This document shows, piece after piece, positions 11,648 through 23,369 of a stretch of DNA of 64,000 bases. The DNA is taken from contig CP154955.1 in the NCBI GenBank assembly GCA_039621445.1, positions 6,618,010 through 6,682,009 of the forward strand, given 5' to 3'. Both the position numbers and the translations under genes were made by a program. Source of the stretch: Euglena gracilis (taxonomy: Eukaryota > Euglenida > Euglenophyceae > Euglenales). The notes beneath the pieces are model-generated. The model had not been told where the DNA came from. It made no database searches and was given only the letters and a program-made list of their open reading frames with translations. Within the stretch, counting starts at the first letter, position 1; each line of letters begins with the position of its first letter.

Positions 11648-14600
11648 TCACCCAGAGTACTGCCATTCTGCCGGCCGCTTCTTGGAGACGTTGACTGTCT
11701 TGGCCCCTGGTGGGCAGGACGGTGAATATCGGTGTCATTTGAATACAAAAATGATGCTTAATTTTTTGAAGTTCTTTCACCTGGAGTGGCTATTTCTGTT
11801 GCTTGAAACAGTTTTTCTCATCATCTCACATGTAAAGAGAAGCAATGAGTATTTAAGCTTTTGAAAAATTTGAAACGAAACACAGCAACATGACAGACCA
11901 CCGCAACACACCACACCATACCACACGACATAACAAGAAGTCATCTAAAATGTGCTATGATAGATTTGAAAACAGACTTAGACATATCATAATAAGCATT
12001 CTTAACCCCTTAAGAAAATTCAAGAAATTTAAACTGTGTTCAAAAAACAATATTAAGCAACGGGTGCCAAGACTTGTTCCGCAAGAAACCTGAAGCATTG
12101 CCAGCAGACTTCTGCTTAAGGGTTCGCAGTACCCCCCCCCCCCGGGGCGGCTGGACTGCAGCTAGTCCAAGTTTGGCTAAAACCAGGTTTTGTGCTGAGC
12201 TCTTATGTGTGTGATGGTGCCATACTGCAGCCTGACCCGGCCCGGCCCGGCCGGCGGCCCGGCCCGGCCAGCGGCCCAGCAGCCCAAAAAAAAAAAGCCC
12301 GGCACGGCCCAGCCCGGCCCAGCCCAGCGGCTCGGCAGCCCAGCGGCCGTAATGCATGAGGCGAAAAACACTCATTTTCGGCCGAAAACCCGTTTTTACC
12401 GGGTCTGGGAGGCCAAAAAACATCGATCGTTTTGGGCAAAATTCGTTTTTGGTTTTTTTCGACTTTTTTGACCCAAAAAATGGTTAAAAAACGGCTAAGT
12501 CACATCAGGCCAAAACAGTGCAAAATGGCCGAAATTGGCCGAAAAATGGCCGTAACTCGGGCGGGGCGGGGAGATGCGGGGAAATCAAATAATCCTTAGA
12601 TAGAACATTTCAAGGGCTTCAATTTAGGTCTCCGGACATTTCCTCTGATTCCCCACCTTTTAAAATTTTTTAGGAAAATTCATTTTTTTGACCAACACAT
12701 GGCTGAAAACGGCCAAGTCAGAAGCCTGCCGCGCTGTTTTGGGCCGTAAAGCGGCCATATTTTGGGCTTGGCGGGGAGTTATGGGGAAATAAAAATACCG
12801 TCAGTTCCAAGGGCTTCGATTTAGGTCTCCGGACATTTCTTTTGATTCTGCTTTATTTCTGAGATATTTTGGAAACATCGATTTTTTTTGACCCCAAAAA
12901 CGGCCCAAAATGGCCCCTGAAATGGGCCAGAATTGGCCGAAAAACGGCCGTAACTCGGGCTGCACGAAGAGTTGGGGGAAAAGTAAACCATGGTTGGATA
13001 GGGCATTCCAACGGCTTCATTTTTGCTCTGCAGACATTTTCTTTGATTTTGCTTCATTCTCGAGATATTTTGGGAAAATTGATTTTTTGAACAAAAAAAT
13101 GGCCCAAAATGGTCGTTTTGGGTCGAAAAGCGCGCCAGAACACGGGCCAGGCGTGTCGGCGGCCAAAACGGCGAACGGGGGGCAATAGAGGGCCTCCAGG
13201 GGTAAATTTCCTCAAAATGAGACACTTCCGGAGATAATGGACGCGTTCTCGATATATTTTCGAAAAATCCATTTTTTGACAGGTTTTTGGACCCCGGCGA
13301 AATGGCAGAGTCGGAAGGGGCAGGGGCAGTTTGGACCCCTTCGCGGGCGAATAACTCAGACCTGGTGGGGAGTTGGGGGTCAAATGGAGGTGATTCGGAA
13401 ACTCCAGTCGCTCGCGACTGAAAAAAAAATTCCGGGACCGGGCCAGGATCATGAAATCCCCCCCAAAATAACATCCCCACCAAATGGAAGCCCCCCTACA
13501 GGGTTCGATATAAGGACAGGTGGGGGGGGGGGGGCCGGACCCCCCCCCCGGGGGCCAGGAGGGGGGGGGTGGGGGGGACACCCCCCCACCTAAACAGGTG
13601 CGCGGTCAGGGTGGCCGAAAATTTTTGACCCCCCAAAACGACCAAAAGTGCCATTTTGGGCACTTTTTGGGCAAAAATGTGCCAAAAATGCAAAAAAAAA
13701 TTCGGCGCAAAGCGCCGGAGGAAAAAAATTGACCCTTTTTGGGGGGGGGGTCCCGGGAACCCCCCCGAGGGTCGGTCCGGACCCCCCTGGCAGGTGGGGG
13801 GGGGGGGTGGTCCGGCCCCCGCCCCTGCGGGCCAGGGGGGGGGGGGGGTGGGGGGGACACCCCCCACCTAAGCCATGTACGCCCTCCTTATATCAAACCC
13901 TGCCCCCCTACCCCTCGGTTCCCCGCCAAAAATTCAAATAACAGCCCCCCCCCAGGCAGCCGTACATGCTCAAGGCGCTGGCAAACTGCAACCACACAAG
14001 TGCAAGGTGGATCGGATTCTTTGGGGCATCAAAAAGAGTGACATCGTCGAGGAACCCAAAGAAAGTACGCATAAAATATTTTTCAAGCCAACAGAAGGAC
14101 AAAAACCGTACTTTTTTACACCTGGCACGAAGCGCCGAAGGCTTTTTGGGCCGCACACAACAGTACCCAAATAGAAGCCCCCCTCTCAGGTTTTCCGCAG
14201 ACTGACCGAATAGTAGCCCTGGGGGGCTTCCAATTGGGGGGGGGGGGGTTAGTGGAAATCCCAGCAGACTCCTGGGGGGAGATCTGCTAGCAGGGCCAGC
14301 TAGTGGATTTTTTTCCCAGTGACCGGCGCGAGGCGCCGAAATTTTTTGGATCCAAAACGGGAAAAAATGCCTATTTGTTGCCATTTTTTTTTGCCATTAT
14401 GGGATTTTTTGAAAAAAAAATCAGCCAAAAATGCTCAAAAAAGCTTATTACCACCTCGTAGCGCGGGGGGGAAAAAATGCTTCCTGTCGGGGGGACCCCC
14501 CGAACCCCCCAGGGTCTGCCTGGCCCATTTTTTCCAGTGTCTAGCAAAATGGCTGGCCAGTGGACCCCTCGGGTCCTTAAACAAAAGCCTGATCGCCATA

Positions 14601-16366
14601 TCAACACCTCAGGAAGCACCACAGCTCAACGAAACAAGCATCACAAAATGCCGAGCTGGTTGCCACACCGGCGGGGTTCCAGGGCCCATGCGTCCGGGGG
14701 TCGAACCCTTTGGGCGGCACTTTGGACATCGGGGGCTTCTCGGCGGGGTTGCTGCCAGGGCTGGAGGTCGAGCCTCCGCCGCTGACGGTCAGACACTCAT
14801 CCCAGAACTTTTGGAGGACCTTGGCTGGCGCCTGGGGCCGTGGACCCGGCGGTGCACGATGGCGCCACCCATAACGCACACGACTCACACTCACACACAC
14901 ACACACACACATACACACACATTTGTACAAACAACACACAACACACACACACACTCACTCACTCACTCATACACACATAACATGCACACACACAATACAC
15001 ACGTACACACAATGCGTGTTCCACACACACACACACAAGCCTCTGTTGCCGGGAGTATACCGGGGGGCCAATTTTTTCGCAATCAATTTTTTCGGCATCC
15101 AATTTTTCCCCCCCCCCGGTAGCGTGTGAACGTCGAGGGTGACAGATGCCCCTTTGTGCGATTCCGATGTGCCACAAACAATATTCCGCAGATAATGGAC
15201 GATACGAAAAGAAAATCGAAACAAAAAAAAGTGCAAAATGGAACGAGGGGAGCAGGATATACCTTGTGGATGCTGGCCTCGTACTCAGCATCGCTCATCT
15301 TCCCATCCTGTTTTAGCTGCTCTGCAGGTCCGAAACAGATTCATGGGATGGCAGCGACAGGCTTGCCTCCGAATCCACTGTACAACAAACTTCGGTATAA
15401 ACTGCAACGCACCGCACTGTACCCAAGATCACTGGCCCGAGCAATTTGGCCAAAAGTGTGCAGGAAGCTGGTCAGGAAAATAGCCCTACCCCCTCCCCGC
15501 TCATCACACCTCCCCCCAAAAACTGTTGGGGGTGGCATTTTGGTCGGTTGTGTCATGCCAGGGGGAATCTGCCGGGAGGATTGCAGTTGTCAAAAAAAAT
15601 GTTGAACTAAATGCAAAAGTTCCAAGAAAAATTAGGGACGCTCGTGTACAATTAAAATTAGATTATTAATTAAATTAATTAAAATTAGATTAAAAATTAG
15701 GGACGCTCGGTGTATTTCTTAATTCTTTTTATTTTGCACTTTGGAGTTTCAGATTTCTCCATTTGAATTCTGGATTTTGGGAACACTGAGGTATGGTGTG
15801 AATTCTTGATTTATTTGTCCAGATTTTTTACATCTCGAGAATTGGTGCGAAGCGTCGAAGGAAATTTTGGGTGTTCAGGAGAAAAAATTGGCTCTTCTTA
15901 AATCTTCTGGGGAAAATCCTGGATTGATCCTTAAGATTGGTGGGGGAAATTGTGGAGAACATTTTATCCAGAATTTTCCCAGAAGAATTCGTCATCTTCC
16001 CCCCCCCCCCAGAGGTGGGGCATTGCCAGGATTGCTGGGAAAACACTGTCTCCATGGCCTTTCCAATCTGTGCGGGGTTGTTTTGTTGACCAACATGTGC
16101 GTGAACAAATCCACACTCAAACCCAAAAGAGAGTGCACCCCAGTGCGAGCTGAACCTCTTTGGGGTGCCCTTTGGGTGGCCAATCCTCGGGTGTCACAAT
16201 GTCCCGGGGGGGGGGGGGGTGGCAACAGCGGCACACCCGCTTTGTGCAGCTCCTCCGCCACGAAGTCGTTGTACGTCCGGCCGGGGCCCCCCTCGGGCGG
16301 GGCGGGCCCCGAGGATAGGCGGCGGAGCGCTGCCTGCCACGCAGGGAGGGAACGGCGGGCCAGCAT
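11648..16366 (-). CDS. Small protein with mitochondrial-type N-terminus, four exons, function unknown
   Basis: Exons on the minus strand are 16237-16366, 15263-15321, 14669-14819 and 11648-11694. With GT-AG borders and matching phases they give about 128 residues ending in TGA. The N-terminus (MLARRSLPAWQAALRRLSSG) is rich in Arg, Leu, Ala and Ser with no acid, as in mitochondrial presequences. An ATG 17 codons upstream is also in frame. The body contains RTYNDFVAEELHK, KMSDAEYEASIHK, VLQKFWDECL, FDPRTHGPWNPA and a C-terminal KKRPAEWQYSG. I do not recognise the family; a small subunit of a mitochondrial complex would fit the size but is only a guess. Exon 1 lies in the spacer and exons 2-4 in the left arm. 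Intron 3 (~3 kb) holds a diverged tandem repeat. The stop is about 1.1 kb from the TRAP-alpha start, same strand. Confidence 0.62.
12360..13420. repeat. Diverged tandem repeat, unit ~200 bases, about five copies (left arm)
   Basis: Landmarks recur at about 12551, 12745, 12948, 13130 and 13347: a CGTAACTCGGGC-like box followed by GGGGAGTTGGGG. Between them are versions of GGTCTCCGGACATTTC and CTGAGATATTTTGGAAA, ending in a poly-T box and CAAAAATGGCC. Spacing is 182-217 bases and units are strongly diverged. The array lies in the last intron of the mitochondrial-type gene. Confidence 0.65.
14886..15040. repeat. (CA)n microsatellite, left arm
   Basis: Interrupted CA/ACTC repeat in intron 2 of the mitochondrial-type gene. 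The mirror at 21735-21900 has a different internal arrangement. Confidence 0.95.
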
Positions 16367-17394
16367 CACGGCGGGGTGTGGGGTGGGTCCTGCCGGGCGG
16401 AGGGGGGAGGCAAACATTTATAGCGTTCGTTGTAGAGATTTCAAATAATAAAAATAGTGGAGGACAACGGGAGAAGGACTGTTCAATCAGCTGTGCGTAC
16501 GTGGGGGGAGAATGGCCCCTGGACACCCCCTGGGAGTCCCAGGGCCAACCCAGCCACACACTTGCGAAAGCCCACCCAACCAGGAGGGAGGGTGTGGTCC
16601 TGGACCCCAATCCCCCCCCGGAGGAGTGGTCGACCCCCCCTCCATCCACGAAGCACCGGAATTTTTCGAAGGGCTTCAAAATACCCCAAAAATTGCGTTT
16701 TTTTTTAGCAAATTGACAAAGGCAGATTATAAAAATCTCAGTTGTTTGGCGCAAAGCGTCGGGGAAGAAAAATTTGTTCCACAAGGGTCCCCAGACCTCT
16801 TCCCCCCCCCCCGGCCCAGACCAGAGGGAAGGTGTTCCGGACCCCTTCCTCCCTGAGGGGGGGGGGGTGGCCTCTGTCCCTCTAAACCCACCAGTTTCAG
16901 TGATCTATGAACGTGATACATATTTTTATTAGTTATGCATGTGGTGCACAAAAAAAAATTTCTGATGCACATTTGAGGCACAATTTTTTTGGTGATACAC
17001 GTTTGCAGTCCACTGGCTTCTTGTATGGTGTTGCGATGCAATGCCATACATAAGGCACTCTTTCAATACTTGTCTCCTGTGTCGCAGTCACACCAATGAA
17101 AAACATGTTCAAATATTGTTTTAAGCTTGTGAATTTTTGACCTTGCCCTGATACAGCACCCTCAGCTCATTTCTTCATTGTTTCTTCCCACAGCAGTGTC
17201 AGGCAGTTTGTGAAACAGGGAAAACAGCGAACACAGCGAACACATTGCATTTGTATGTGCACGTTCCGAGATGAGTGGCCGGAAAACGCCACACCGCAAT
17301 CAATATCGCACCTGTTGGGTTGTGCGGTGGTGGAGGGGAGGGGTGGGGCTAAAATACAACACAGAGAAATGTGCAGCAGGGGTAGCAGCTGGCG
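16367..17394. other. Non-coding DNA between two minus-strand genes in the spacer
   Basis: This lies upstream of the mitochondrial-type gene and downstream of the membrane protein stop. It contains a G/C-tract stretch (16600-16870) resembling the miniature transposon interiors, including GGCGCAAAGCGTCGG. I see no gene or clear promoter element. Confidence 0.5.
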
Positions 17395-17907
17395 CTAGGA
17401 GCCATGGGGCAGGTGGTCCCGGTTGAAGATGCGCCGCAGGAATCGGGTCAGCTTTTTCAGTTGGCGCAGGGTCCGGGAGAGAGAGAGCAGCTTGGCCGTC
17501 GTCGCTTTGATGGCGATGGACAAAGGCAAGGAGGCATGTCCTACGCTCATCACTGATAGTGGTAATAAGCACAGCCACACATCTGCGCGCGCAGACACAC
17601 AATGCACAAATTTTGTTTGCTATCTCTCTCCATCTCAAACATGCACATGAGCACCAGCAGCGCATGCACTCACTCACACTCACACACACACACATCACAC
17701 ACACATCACACACACACACCACACCACACCACACACCACACACATACACACACGCACACTATCCACACACACCGCACACCACACACACAGCACAGACACC
17801 ACACACACAGACACACACACACATACGCACACCACACACACACACACACACGTGCACATGCACATGCACGCGCGTACACCCACCCACCCACCCACCTACC
17901 CACCCAT

Positions 17908-17943
<36 letters not shown>

Positions 17944-20542
17944 ACACAAAACACACAATAGAGGTACCTGTACCCACCGATTTTAATAAACATGACACAA
18001 CCGCTGCTCTAAATAAGATGCATACATCCACTTCTTGTTGAGGTTCTTTCGGGGGAAAAAAATTGATAACATGACTGAATTGTTTCCAAGAATATTTATA
18101 CTTGAATGTGGATTTGGAACTCCGTCAACCTATGCAATGGAAAAGAACATATTAGATTCCTTGAATTTGGTTTGGGAGACAGGAGACACTTTCTCATCCA
18201 TGGGGGTAAACGTCTTGGATGATAAAATGTGCAAAATAAATAATTCCATCAGTTGTTGAAAAGAATCCATCCGTGAGGTAATGCGATATGGCAACAAACG
18301 GCATGGCAAAACAACAGGGTCACTTCTGGTCATCTGTGGCTGATCCAGCCCCGGGGAGCTTGTGCTCAGGCAAGGTATGCAACCTATGAAACGCACATAC
18401 GCATCGCATATTATCGCATACATCATACATGAATTCAGTCTGCACAAATATCAGCTGACATATAATCTGGCATTGTGTGTTGAAAGCGGAGGGCATTCTT
18501 TTTCTTCAACAAAAATATTCAACCTGCAAAAAAAATAATCAAAACAGAACCCCAAAATCGAACCCAAGACGTTTATTGAAAAGCCTTGCATGACATAAGA
18601 ACTGGCACACAAAAAGCGTTGCCTGGAATTATGGCATTATGGACCGCTTGGTGGTGTAAACAAGGCTGGTGCTTAGATAAGGGGGGGGGTATAAGGAAAT
18701 GTGTTGCACAAAAAAAAAACAGCCAGTCATTGTCTTCGAAAACAGATGTCACTCACTATTTTCAAAGATGGGGAAGAGTCAACAATGACAATGTTCCACG
18801 TACAGAAATCCAACCGGAGGGTTTTGTAAATCAATTTTCAAACCTTCCCCTAATGTCCAGCAACAACAGTTGGGCAAGGGTATCTTTGATCCCAAAACAG
18901 AGAACCACCTGTGAAACGGTGTCTTCTGCTTGGAGACAGTGATCGTCGGACGGGTGGGGCTGGTCAGATTAAAACCTGTTGTGCACGGTGTGCAGAGTGC
19001 CTTGTGTACGTTGACACCACATCGGACTTCTGAGAAAAATGCCACGTCGTGAAATGGGTTCCGTGGGACATGCCGCCAGGACCGGCTCGAAGTATTGCGT
19101 CAGGTCGTACATCGCGCAGTAGAGGAAGCAGCCACCGAAACTGAACGCCGCCGTGATGCAGAAGAAGATTGGCACTGCGGCAGAGGGAACGCTGATCGCG
19201 CCAGACTGGGTTCTCCCCGCCGCCTCCCAAACCGTCAACCCTTCGAAACGAAAGCTCAAAGGCCGGGATTTTGGATTCTCAACCACGCCGTTGCTAATGC
19301 CACAGGGGGGAGCTCACCACAGTTCTGCCCTTACCCCCCTCTGGGCATTCAACCATCCACTCCACTCAAAAAGCCCAAAATCAACCAACCCCGCATGTGG
19401 CACGAACTGGATAAAGGTAGGGCAGGAAGGGGGTGGTTTATGGCTGGGGTTGGAGTCAGGGATACGGTTAGAGATGGGTGAGGAATGAGATCTGGGTGGG
19501 GTGGTAAAATACAGGAGAGGGGGGATGAAGGTCCCGGGTTCACGCCATGTCGCACCAACCTTGCTTTTTTTTAATTGCATCCTGAAAAACATGTCGGCAA
19601 CATGTTTTTGGAAGCTGCACCGAGACACGGGGGGGGGGGGTCAATGCCTGGGTGGGGAACAGCGTTGGGGTCCATGATGGAGTCGCTGTCGAAGAGACGG
19701 TGGGAGAGGTGCATGAGGTGCATGGCGAGGCTGAACAGGAACATGTAGTTGGACACCACCTGGGGGCCGGGCAGGGAGACCCCCACTGCGGGACAGACCT
19801 GGCTGGTTCGATGCTGGGAAGCGCGGAAGCGTGACGTGTGGTGTCCAGGGTTGTTGCAGGTGTGGGGACGCAATTGGGTTTTTGTGTGCGTTTTTTTTTA
19901 TACATTTGTTTTCCCGCCGATTTTTGGAAAATTTTGGACCATGAAAAATAACTCGTTTTGGCAATGGTTTTCTCCTAGTGATTTTGTCAATTCTTTGTCA
20001 ATTTTACCAGTTTTTGTCAATCCTGGTTTGGTTTCGAGGCAAGGCGTGGCAGAAAAAAAGTCTGAAGTGCGGCAGGTGGTGTGGTGTCGTGGCGGAGGGC
20101 AGTGGGTCTGGGGTGGTGTTCGCTGAAATTCTTGGGCATCCCAAAAGCCTCAAGGAGAACAGGCCACTTCACAGAGGTGCTGGCAGCAGAAAAGAAAAAA
20201 AGAAGCAGACTCTCCCCTATTTGCCCCCCTGACCCTAATTGGTCAGAGCCCAGGTGGCCAATTAGGGGGGGGGGGGGGGGGTTACTCATTTCGAGGGAAA
20301 AATGCGAAAATCTTGTGACGGGTGTTTTTTGGGGGGTTCACAGCTATGACGCAAGGCAAGAGCGGTCAATTATAGGGGGGGGGGGTCAGGGGTTACCCCA
20401 TTCCCCCCCCCTAATTGAACAGAACGGGCGGGGCGGGCACACACGACGGTTTGCCGGGGCCACAGCTTCTGCACCCGGGGCAGCCAGGCGAAGGTACTGC
20501 CCACCAGCACCCAGTTGAAGCACGTTGGCAGGCCCGGACCGC
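17395..20542 (-). CDS. Multi-pass membrane protein gene, 3' exons only, unidentified
   Basis: Four minus-strand exons join in frame: about 20445-20542, 19661-19759, 19046-19205 and 17395-17540 (TAG stop). They encode ~167 residues. Hydrophobic segments are FNWVLVGSTFAWL, SNYMFLFSLAMHLMHLSHRL and AVPIFFCITAAFSFGGCFLY, followed by a C-terminus rich in Leu, Lys and Arg (LRQLKKLTRFLRRIFN). The second and third exons share the in-frame repeat GTTCCC at their junction, giving DPNAVPSAAVPIFF if joined there. No start exon is visible. The upstream part would lie toward the right arm and may have been displaced by the duplication. I do not recognise the family. Confidence 0.5.
17650..17945. repeat. 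CA-rich microsatellite in the spacer
   Basis: Interrupted CA, CACAC and CCCA repeats in the presumed intron before the last exon of the membrane protein gene. It has no mirror partner. Confidence 0.95.
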
Positions 20543-20559
20543 CTCGCGGGGTCGGATTT

Positions 20560-21232
20560 TCCCCAACGCCGTTACACCCACGTTTTCACAAAAAAGGGAC
20601 ATTGTTTTAAATAAAAAAAAACTGTGGCACATTTGCGAGAAAAAAATTGAGAATGTCCAAAAACGTCATTTTTTGAACTTTTTTTGGATATGCTATGATG
20701 ATGAGCTATTCCCCCCCATGGGAACAGCTCGGGGGGGGGGGGGGATAGGATGGGGGGCAGCAGGCCGCGTTGGATGTGGTGTATTGATGCTTGAGAGTTG
20801 CAATCTGCTGCATTGTCTGGGAAGCTGGCGAGGATAGGCAGGGGGGAACAAAGCCTGAAACCACCCCATGAAAACAATAGAAGTGAGCACCTGACTAACT
20901 GGAGTGACGGCTGCCGAAACAGTGAAACGGGCGGGAAAAAAAACCAACACACAGCTGACACTTATTGGAGCTTGGAGGAACGTGTGGTCCGGATTCCCAC
21001 GGCAAGGCAATTCACTGGAAGAAAACAAAAGAGTGGGTCTGCACGGACCTGTGCACCATAGCCCTGAAATCCGCCCCAGGATTTAGGTAAGACCTGCAAG
21101 CATTGAAAACACACATAATGGGTAGTGGGATGAGCTGTTCATAAATATTTTTCCATATAGAATTCTTGCTATCGACAAAAGTTTGCGAAAACTCTTGCCA
21201 CGTAAAGAGGGCTGATGGTTTTGAAATTCAAT
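20560..21232. other. Spacer DNA next to the right-arm breakpoint
   Basis: AT-rich with one G tract near 20735. The 5' exons of the minus-strand membrane protein gene would be expected here, but I find no convincing one. Nothing else is recognised. Confidence 0.4.
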
Positions 21233-21734
21233 GTTACCTCCCCCCCAACAGTTTTGGGTGGAGGTGGAGTGTGATGAGCGGGGAGGGGGTAGGGCTATTC
21301 CTGACCGCTTCCTGCACACTTTTGGCCAAATTGCTCGGGCCAGTGATCTGGGGTACAGTGCGGTGCGTTGCAGTTTATACCGAAGTTTGTTGTACAGTGG
21401 ATTCGGAGGCAAGCCTGTCGCTGCCATCCCGTGCATCTGTTTCGGACCTGCAGAGCAGCTAAAGCAGGATGGGAAGATGAGCGATGCTGAGTACGAGGCC
21501 AGCATCCACAAGGTACATCCTGCTCCCCTCGTTCCATTTTGCACTTTTTTTGTTTCGATTTTCTTTTCGTATCATCCATTGTCCGCGGAATATTGTTTGT
21601 GGCACATCGGAATCGCACAAAGGGGCATCTGTCACCCTCGACGTTCACACGCTACCGGGGGGGGGGAAAAATTGGATGCCGAAAAAATTGATTGCGAAAA
21701 AATTGGCCCCCCGGTATACTCCCGGCAACAGAGG

Positions 21735-21900
21735 CTTGTGTGTGTGTGTGTGGAACACGCATTGTGTGTACGTGTGTATTGTGTTTGTGCATGTTATGTG
21801 TGTATGAGTGGGTAGTGAGTGTTTTTGTGTGTTTGTTCAACGCTGGTGTTTTATTACAATGTGTGTGTGTGTATGTGTGTGTGTGTGTGTGTGAGTGTGA
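21735..21900. repeat. (GT)n microsatellite, right arm
   Basis: Mirror of 14886-15040. Confidence 0.95.
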
Positions 21901-23369
21901 GTCGTGTGCGTTATGGGTGGCGCCATCGTGCACCGCCGGGTCCACGGCCCCAGGCGCCAGCCAAGGTCCTCCAAAAGTTCTGGGATGAGTGTCTGACCGT
22001 CAGCGGCGGAGGCTCGACCTCCAGCCCTGGCAGCAACCCCGCCGAGAAGCCCCCGATGTCCAAAGTGCCGCCCAAAGGGTTCGACCCCCGGACGCATGGG
22101 CCCTGGAACCCCGCCGGTGTGACAACCAGCTCGGCATTTTGTGATGCTTGTTTCGTTGAGCTGTGGTGTTTCCTGAGGTGTTGATATGGCGATCAGGCTT
22201 TTGTTTAAGGACCCGAGGGGTCCACTGGCCAGCCATTTTGCTAGACACTGGAAAAAATGGGCCAGGCAGACCCTGGGGGGTTCGGGGGCCCCCCGACAGG
22301 AAGCATTTTTTCCCCCCCGCGCTACGAGGTGGTAATAAGCTTTTTTGAGCATTTTTGGCTGATTTTTTTTTCAAAAAATCCCATAATGGCAAAAAAAAAT
22401 GGCAACAAATGGGCATTTTTGCCAGTTTTCGGATCCAAAAAATTTCGGCGCCTCGCGCCGGTCACTGGGAAAAAAATCCACTAGCTGGCCCTGCTAGCAG
22501 ATCTCCCCCCAGGAGTCTGCTGGGATTTCCACTAACCCCCCCCCCCCCAATTGGAAGCCCCCCAGGGCTACTATTCGGTCAGTCTGCGGAAAACCTGAGA
22601 GGGGGGCTTCTATTTGGGTACTGTTGTGTGCGGCCCAAAAAGCCTTCGGCGCTTCGTGCCAGGTGTAAAAAAGTACGGTTTTTGTCCTTCTGTTGGCTTG
22701 AAAAATATTTTATGCGTACTTTCTTTGGGTTCCTCGACGATGTCACTCTTTTTGATGCCCCAAAGAATCCGATCCACCTTGCACTTGTGTGGTTGCAGTT
22801 TGCCAGCGCCTTGAGCATGTACGGCTGCCTGGGGGGGGGCTGTTATTTGAATTTTTGGCGGGGAACCGAGGGGTAGGGGGGCAGGGTTTGATATAAGGAG
22901 GGCGTACATGGCTTAGGTGGGGGGTGTTGCCCCCAACCCCCCCCCATCCTGGCCCGCAGGGGCGGGGTCCGGACCACCCCCCCCCCCACCTGCCAGGGGG
23001 GTCCGGACCGACCCTCGGGGGGGTTCCCGGGACCCCCCCCCCAAAAAGGGTCAATTTTTTTCCTCCGGCGCTTTGCGCCGAATTTTTTTTTTTTTTTTTT
23101 TCACATTTTTGCCCAAAAAGTGCCCAAAATGGCACTTTTGGTCGTTTTGGGGGGTCAAAAATTTTCGGCCACCCTGACCGCGCACCTGTTTAGGTGGGGG
23201 GGTGTCCCCCCCACCCCCCCCCTCCTGGCCCGCAGGGGGGGGGTCCGGCCCACCCCCCCCCACCTGTCCTTATATCGAACCCTGTAGGGGGGCTTCCATT
23301 TGGTGGGGATGTTATTTTGGGGGGGATTTCATGATCCTGGCCCGGTCCCGGAATTTTTTTTTCAGTCGC

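Larger units (their letters stand above)
1..15537. repeat. Left arm of a ~15.5 kb inverted duplication
   Basis: Read as its reverse complement, this arm matches 21233-36773 almost base for base. Mirror positions add up to about 36768-36786 along the whole length; for example, the TRAP-alpha start codons are at 10563 (-) and 26216 (+). Arms differ by indels in homopolymers and microsatellites and by patches of substitutions, while the exons examined encode the same residues. Homology ends near 15537, inside intron 1 of a small mitochondrial-type gene. Position 1 pairs with 36773, so the arm either continues left of the window or ends exactly at its edge. Confidence 0.95.
15538..21232. other. 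Unique spacer between the inverted arms
   Basis: This ~5.7 kb has no mirror partner in the window. It holds exon 1 of the mitochondrial-type gene (16237-16366, minus), four exons of a membrane protein gene (17395-20542, minus), a CA-rich microsatellite and otherwise AT-rich non-coding DNA. A unique spacer of this size is not what a simple hairpin read-through artefact would produce. Confidence 0.85.

Noticed and set aside
11401-11864. Overlapping ~115-165-codon frames on both strands near 11400-11860
   Set aside because: Only the 47-base exon 11648-11694 (minus) fits a gene by phase and stop; the long frames lack protein-like continuity.
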